Of a stretch of 9,470 bases of DNA, positions 6,778-9,470 are shown in pieces; within the stretch, counting starts at the first letter, position 1, and each line of letters starts with the position of its first letter. This DNA comes from an uncultured Clostridia bacterium (GTDB lineage Bacteria > Bacillota_A > Clostridia > Christensenellales > Aristaeellaceae). Below the pieces are notes generated by a model. That model saw only the letters and a list, made by a program, of their open reading frames with translations, did no database searches and was not told the origin of the DNA. The stretch spans positions 1 through 9,470 of the forward strand of contig CAMVBO010000037.1 in the NCBI GenBank assembly GCA_947165745.1, in the 5' to 3' direction. Position numbers and translations under genes: made by a program.

Positions 6778-8385
6778 TCAGCCTTCGTTGGCCGCGAAGC
6801 GGTCGTAGGCCGCCTGATAGACCTCCAGCAGCTGGCTCATGCCGCAGTTGTTCTCCAGCATGGACTTATAGCTTTCCCATTCCTCGTCGGTGGGGCCGCC
6901 GTTCTTGATCCACAGGCCCTCCTGCTCGGAGACGGCGGATTCGAAGTCGGCCTTGTAGCGGTCGATGACTTCCAGCTCGTCCAGGGTGAAGGTGCAGTCG
7001 CCGGGATAGACGGTGTCGCTGTGCACCTGGGGAATCCAGGACTCGTACAGGTCGGTCAGGCGCTCCACGGCACGGGGCTCCATGTTGGCCACGTCGCGGT
7101 AGTACTCGCCCAGGATCAGCTTCGGGCCATAGACCTCGTAGGTGCCCTTCAGCTCGCCGGCGCCCTTGCCGTAGAGCTGCTTGGACTCCTCGTCGGTGAC
7201 TGCCTGCCACACGCCGTTCTCGTCCTCGCCGGTGAAGTACACGCCATAGGGGCCGTACTGCAGCTGCATGACGGTCTTGCCGTCGTACCACTTGTCGAAG
7301 AACTTGAGCAGGTTGGTGGGATCCTCGCACTCCTCGGTGATGGAGAGCTGGCCGGAGGTGATGCTGGGCAGGGGCTTGAGGTTGACGTTGTAAGTGCCGT
7401 CGGGGCCGTTCAGGAAGGGCAGGAACACATAGTCCTTGGTATATTCGCCCATCAGCTCCTCGATGTACCACCACACGGAGACGCCCACGTAGCCCTGCTG
7501 GCACTTGGAGATCAGCTGGGTGTGGTCCTGGGAGAACATCTCGATGTCCATCAGGCCATCGGCGTACCAGTCGTGGAAGTAGGTCAACGCGGCGCGATAT
7601 TTGTCGTCGTCGCAGACGAAGTTGACAGTGCCGTCGTCCTCGAGAACCAGGTCGCTCTCGATGTCGTTGGGCCAGTTGGTGAAGCCGAAGCCGGCATACA
7701 GGAAGTTCTGGCCCCAGCACCACTGGTCATAGCCGGTGGACATGGGGATGGTGGAGCCTTCCGCCGCGCCGTACATCTTGTGGGCCATGTCGTTCTCCTT
7801 GAAGGCAACCAGCACGTCGTGCAACTCGTCCAGGGACGTGGGCATGGGCAGGTTCAGATCATCCAGCCAAGCCTTGTTGATCATGGCGAACTGGGGCAGG
7901 ACGCCGATGTTGTAATCCTTATCCATGCCGATGCCGATGGTGGTCATCTGGTCGCCGCTGGGCAGGCCATAGATGTTGCCGTCCGCCTGGGTGATGGCAG
8001 CACGGAATTCGGGATGGGCCTCCAGGATGGCGGTCAGGTTCGGCATGACTTCCTCGTTGATGTAGGGCGTCAGGTCGATGAAGGTCTCGTCTTCGCCGTA
8101 GGTGGCCAGCTCGTAGTTGTTGAAGCCCACGCCCATGAACGCATCCGGCATGGTACCGCCATTGATGCTGATGTTCACCTGGGTGGTCAGGCCCTCGCTC
8201 ATGGAGTTCCACTCGATGGAGATGCCGGTATCGGCCATCAGCTGGTTCATCACTTCATTGTCCTTGTATCCGGGAGACAGGGCGGACTGGCCCGCCATGA
8301 TGGTATACTCAGTCTGCTCGGCCATCGCGGGGATCGCGACCATGGCCAGCATGAGGGCGAGAATCAGAGCAATAACGCGCTTCAT
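6778..8385 (-). CDS. Extracellular sugar-binding protein of ABC importer (LplA-like, family 1)
   Basis: A 535-residue secreted protein that should capture the sugar for the adjacent permeases. Residues 1-22 form a signal peptide (KR, then a Leu/Ala/Met-rich core, ending in AMA) with a predicted cleavage after A22, before EQTEY. The mature part has features of family 1 binding proteins: an early YTIMAGQSA strand, a GTMPDAFMGV region, the segment DGNIYGLPSG that closely matches the YGLP motif of LplA-like proteins, and a C-terminal YQAAYDRF helix. The length fits LplA-type proteins of about 500-550 residues. The start is the ATG at 8385, with AGAGAGG about 9 bases upstream; an upstream in-frame extension of 35 Arg-rich residues is rejected because it runs through the intercistronic hairpins. 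Oddly, there is no cysteine near the cleavage site, so it is not a lipoprotein. The substrate, sucrose or fructo-oligosaccharide, is inferred from neighbours. Confidence 0.93.
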   Translation of the reverse strand: MKRVIALILALMLAMVAIPAMAEQTEYTIMAGQSALSPGYKDNEVMNQLMADTGISIEWNSMSEGLTTQVNISINGGTMPDAFMGVGFNNYELATYGEDETFIDLTPYINEEVMPNLTAILEAHPEFRAAITQADGNIYGLPSGDQMTTIGIGMDKDYNIGVLPQFAMINKAWLDDLNLPMPTSLDELHDVLVAFKENDMAHKMYGAAEGSTIPMSTGYDQWCWGQNFLYAGFGFTNWPNDIESDLVLEDDGTVNFVCDDDKYRAALTYFHDWYADGLMDIEMFSQDHTQLISKCQQGYVGVSVWWYIEELMGEYTKDYVFLPFLNGPDGTYNVNLKPLPSITSGQLSITEECEDPTNLLKFFDKWYDGKTVMQLQYGPYGVYFTGEDENGVWQAVTDEESKQLYGKGAGELKGTYEVYGPKLILGEYYRDVANMEPRAVERLTDLYESWIPQVHSDTVYPGDCTFTLDELEVIDRYKADFESAVSEQEGLWIKNGGPTDEEWESYKSMLENNCGMSQLLEVYQAAYDRFAANEG

Positions 8386-8425
8386 ATTCAGATACCTCTC
8401 TTTCGATTGCGATGATGGTTTCAAT

Positions 8426-8454
8426 CGTTCCCGGCGATACGCGCGGCGGGAACG
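8426..8454 (-). repeat. Second intercistronic inverted repeat, before the binding-protein gene
   Basis: A perfect 8-base inverted repeat, CGTTCCCG and CGGGAACG, with a 13-base G+C-rich loop. It lies about 40 bases upstream of the binding-protein start and just after the hairpin at 8461-8486. There is no T tract. A 5' stem-loop here could protect the downstream binding-protein transcript after cleavage, or could partly stop transcription from the permease genes; the sequence alone does not decide. Confidence 0.5.
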
Positions 8455-8460
8455 GGGTCT

Positions 8461-8486
8461 CCGAGGGGAAGCTTGCTCCCCTTCGG
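8461..8486 (-). repeat. Intercistronic inverted repeat, distal to the permease
   Basis: The arms GGGGA/TCCCC extend through CCGA/TCGG with one bulged base, giving about 9 base pairs around a short loop. It lies 7 bases after the permease stop. No run of T follows on the coding strand, so it does not look like a normal intrinsic terminator. With the next hairpin it separates permease from binding-protein message. A role in mRNA processing or stability, so that the binding protein is made in excess, is an inference. Confidence 0.5.
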
Positions 8487-8493
8487 ACAAGGC

Positions 8494-9393
8494 TTAGCCC
8501 TTCACCGCGCCCGCCATGAAGCCTTTTTCAAAGTACTTCTGGACGAACGGGTAGACAATCAGCATCGGGGCCGCCGCCACGATGATGGAGGCGAACTTGA
8601 TCATCTCGGTGATCTTGTTCAGCTCGGCATAGCCGCCGGAGATCGTGGCCGCCTGGGAGGCGCTGGCACTGGACTTGATCAGTATGTTGCGCAGCACCAG
8701 GGGCAGCGGGGCCTTCTCGGTGCCGGGCAGATAGATCAGCGCCGTGAACCAGTCGTTCCAGTAGGCCACCATGCTGAACACCACCATGACCGCCATGATG
8801 GGCATGGACAGCGGAATGACAATGCGCAGGAAGGTCTTGAGCTTCGAGCAGCCGTCGATCTCGCTGGCCTCGATCAGCTCGTGCGGAATGCTGTTCTGGA
8901 AGTAATTGCGCACGATGATCATGTTGCCAACGCCCACGCCGCCGGGCAGGAACAGCGCCCACATGTTGTTCACCAGTCCGGTCTGCTTCACCACCAGGTA
9001 GGTGGGGATCAGGCCGCCGCCGAAGTACATCGTGATGATGAAGAACACGCTGAAGAACTTTCTGCCGGGCAAGTCCTTCTGGGCCAGCGGATAGGCCGAG
9101 ATGTACAGCAGGGTGACGGAGAAGATCGTGCCGATGACGGTATACTTGATGGAGTTGCCGTAACCGGTCAGGATGTTCGGGTCGGCGAAGACCGCCTTAT
9201 AGCCGTCCAGCGTGAACTGGCTGGGCAACAGGAAGGTCTTGCCGGCGTACACGTCGTAGGGGTTCGAGAAGGAAGCCACCAGCACGTAATACAGGGGATA
9301 GGCCACCAGGAGGAGCACCACCGCGGTGATCACCACGAGGATGATGTCGCTGGTCTTCTCAGACAGGCCGTGGGAATTGTTGTTCTTAGCCAT
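8494..9393 (-). CDS. Carbohydrate ABC transporter permease, CarB/LplC (CUT1) type
   Basis: A 299-residue inner-membrane permease of the binding-protein-dependent sugar importers. The N-terminus is short and polar (MAKNNNSHGLSEKTSD), followed by a first membrane helix at about residues 17-40 and several more hydrophobic segments. The cytoplasmic EAA loop that contacts the ATPase is visible at about residues 172-192 (ELIEASEIDG, then a run ending RIVIPLSMP). The end, KYFEKGFMAGAVKG, is the usual terminus of this subfamily. I chose the ATG at 9393 because AAGGGGGTG sits about 8 bases upstream; an in-frame GTG at 9399 is too close to that site. It should pair with the permease ending at 9409 and with the MsmK/UgpC-type ATPase at 2879-4033. 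The family call is firm; the sugar specificity is inferred from the neighbouring sucrose/fructan genes. Confidence 0.95.
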   Translation of the reverse strand: MAKNNNSHGLSEKTSDIILVVITAVVLLLVAYPLYYVLVASFSNPYDVYAGKTFLLPSQFTLDGYKAVFADPNILTGYGNSIKYTVIGTIFSVTLLYISAYPLAQKDLPGRKFFSVFFIITMYFGGGLIPTYLVVKQTGLVNNMWALFLPGGVGVGNMIIVRNYFQNSIPHELIEASEIDGCSKLKTFLRIVIPLSMPIMAVMVVFSMVAYWNDWFTALIYLPGTEKAPLPLVLRNILIKSSASASQAATISGGYAELNKITEMIKFASIIVAAAPMLIVYPFVQKYFEKGFMAGAVKG

Positions 9394-9408
9394 TCTCACC
9401 GCACCCCC

Positions 9409-9470
9409 TTACACGAAGTTGACTTCCGAGGTCTTGGAAGCGATGGTGTTCACGATGAACAGCAGGACCA
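9409..9470 (-). CDS. ABC sugar transporter permease, LplB-type (C-terminal fragment, cut by window edge)
   Basis: Only the last 19 codons and the TAA stop are inside the window; the gene continues beyond position 9470. The visible tail reads VLLFIVNTIASKTSEVNFV. A hydrophobic stretch followed by an N-T-I-(S/A) segment and a short polar tail is typical of the end of LplB/YteP-type permeases of the CUT1 sugar ABC family. Its stop lies 15 bases upstream of the start of the CarB-type permease, and the stop overlaps that gene's Shine-Dalgarno sequence, so the two are co-transcribed. The usual order in this family is LplB permease, LplC/CarB permease, binding protein, which is the order seen here. 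The identity rests on this short tail plus context, so the family call is an inference. It would form one half of the membrane channel. Confidence 0.7.
   Translation of the reverse strand, partial: VLLFIVNTIASKTSEVNFV

Noticed and set aside
5302..8415. A 1037-codon open frame on the plus strand, antisense to the binding-protein and GH32 genes
   Set aside because: Its sequence is a low-complexity mix rich in His, Val, Leu, Gly and Gln with no recognisable domain. It lies opposite two convincing genes with clear motifs. It is best explained by the G+C-rich third codon positions of those genes.
8386..8490. Arg-rich 35-residue N-terminal extension of the binding protein
   Set aside because: It would place coding sequence across two intercistronic hairpins and ahead of a clean signal peptide. 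The ATG at 8385 has a good ribosome site.

Overview
This window looks like part of a sugar-uptake and sugar-breakdown locus from a high-G+C member of the Clostridia, probably a gut or rumen anaerobe. The evidence is the set of Lpl-type ABC sugar permeases and binding protein, strong AGGAGG-type ribosome binding sites, short intercistronic gaps, and a MsmK/UgpC-family ATPase. Assignment below class level is not supported. Every gene I accept lies on the minus strand, so transcription runs from position 9470 toward position 1.

In transcription order the window holds: (1) the last 19 codons of an upstream ABC permease (9409-9470); (2) a second, CarB/LplC-type permease (8494-9393); (3) a secreted sugar-binding protein with a signal peptide but no lipoprotein cysteine (6778-8385); (4) a canonical cytosolic GH32 sucrose(-6-phosphate) hydrolase (5197-6699); (5) a PfkB-family fructokinase overlapping it by 8 bases (4218-5204); (6) a MsmK/UgpC-type ATPase (2879-4033) preceded by a structured leader of about 180 bases with a candidate promoter; (7) a second GH32 protein with an N-terminal LamG domain and altered catalytic-motif residues (530-2806); (8) a short stub of the C-terminal end of another GH32 gene (346-510); (9) the 5' part of a LacI-family regulator gene with an in-frame TAA at codon 40 (1-291).

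The genes fit one pathway. The binding protein captures sucrose or a short fructo-oligosaccharide, the two permeases with the ATPase import it, cytosolic GH32 enzymes split off fructose, and fructokinase makes fructose 6-phosphate for glycolysis. No PTS gene is present, so the imported sugar is probably unphosphorylated. The regulator would normally repress the locus, but this copy appears broken.

The points most worth a second look are the LamG-GH32 protein (Glu at the nucleophile position, RDP changed to RDA, WECPD changed to WELPI); the nonsense codon in the regulator; the GH32 stub beside it; the structured ATPase leader, with an unused strong ribosome binding site and mutually exclusive hairpins; and the missing lipobox. 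The left 480 bases are 239/480 G+C by hand count (about 50%), clearly below the rest, and both decayed genes lie there.
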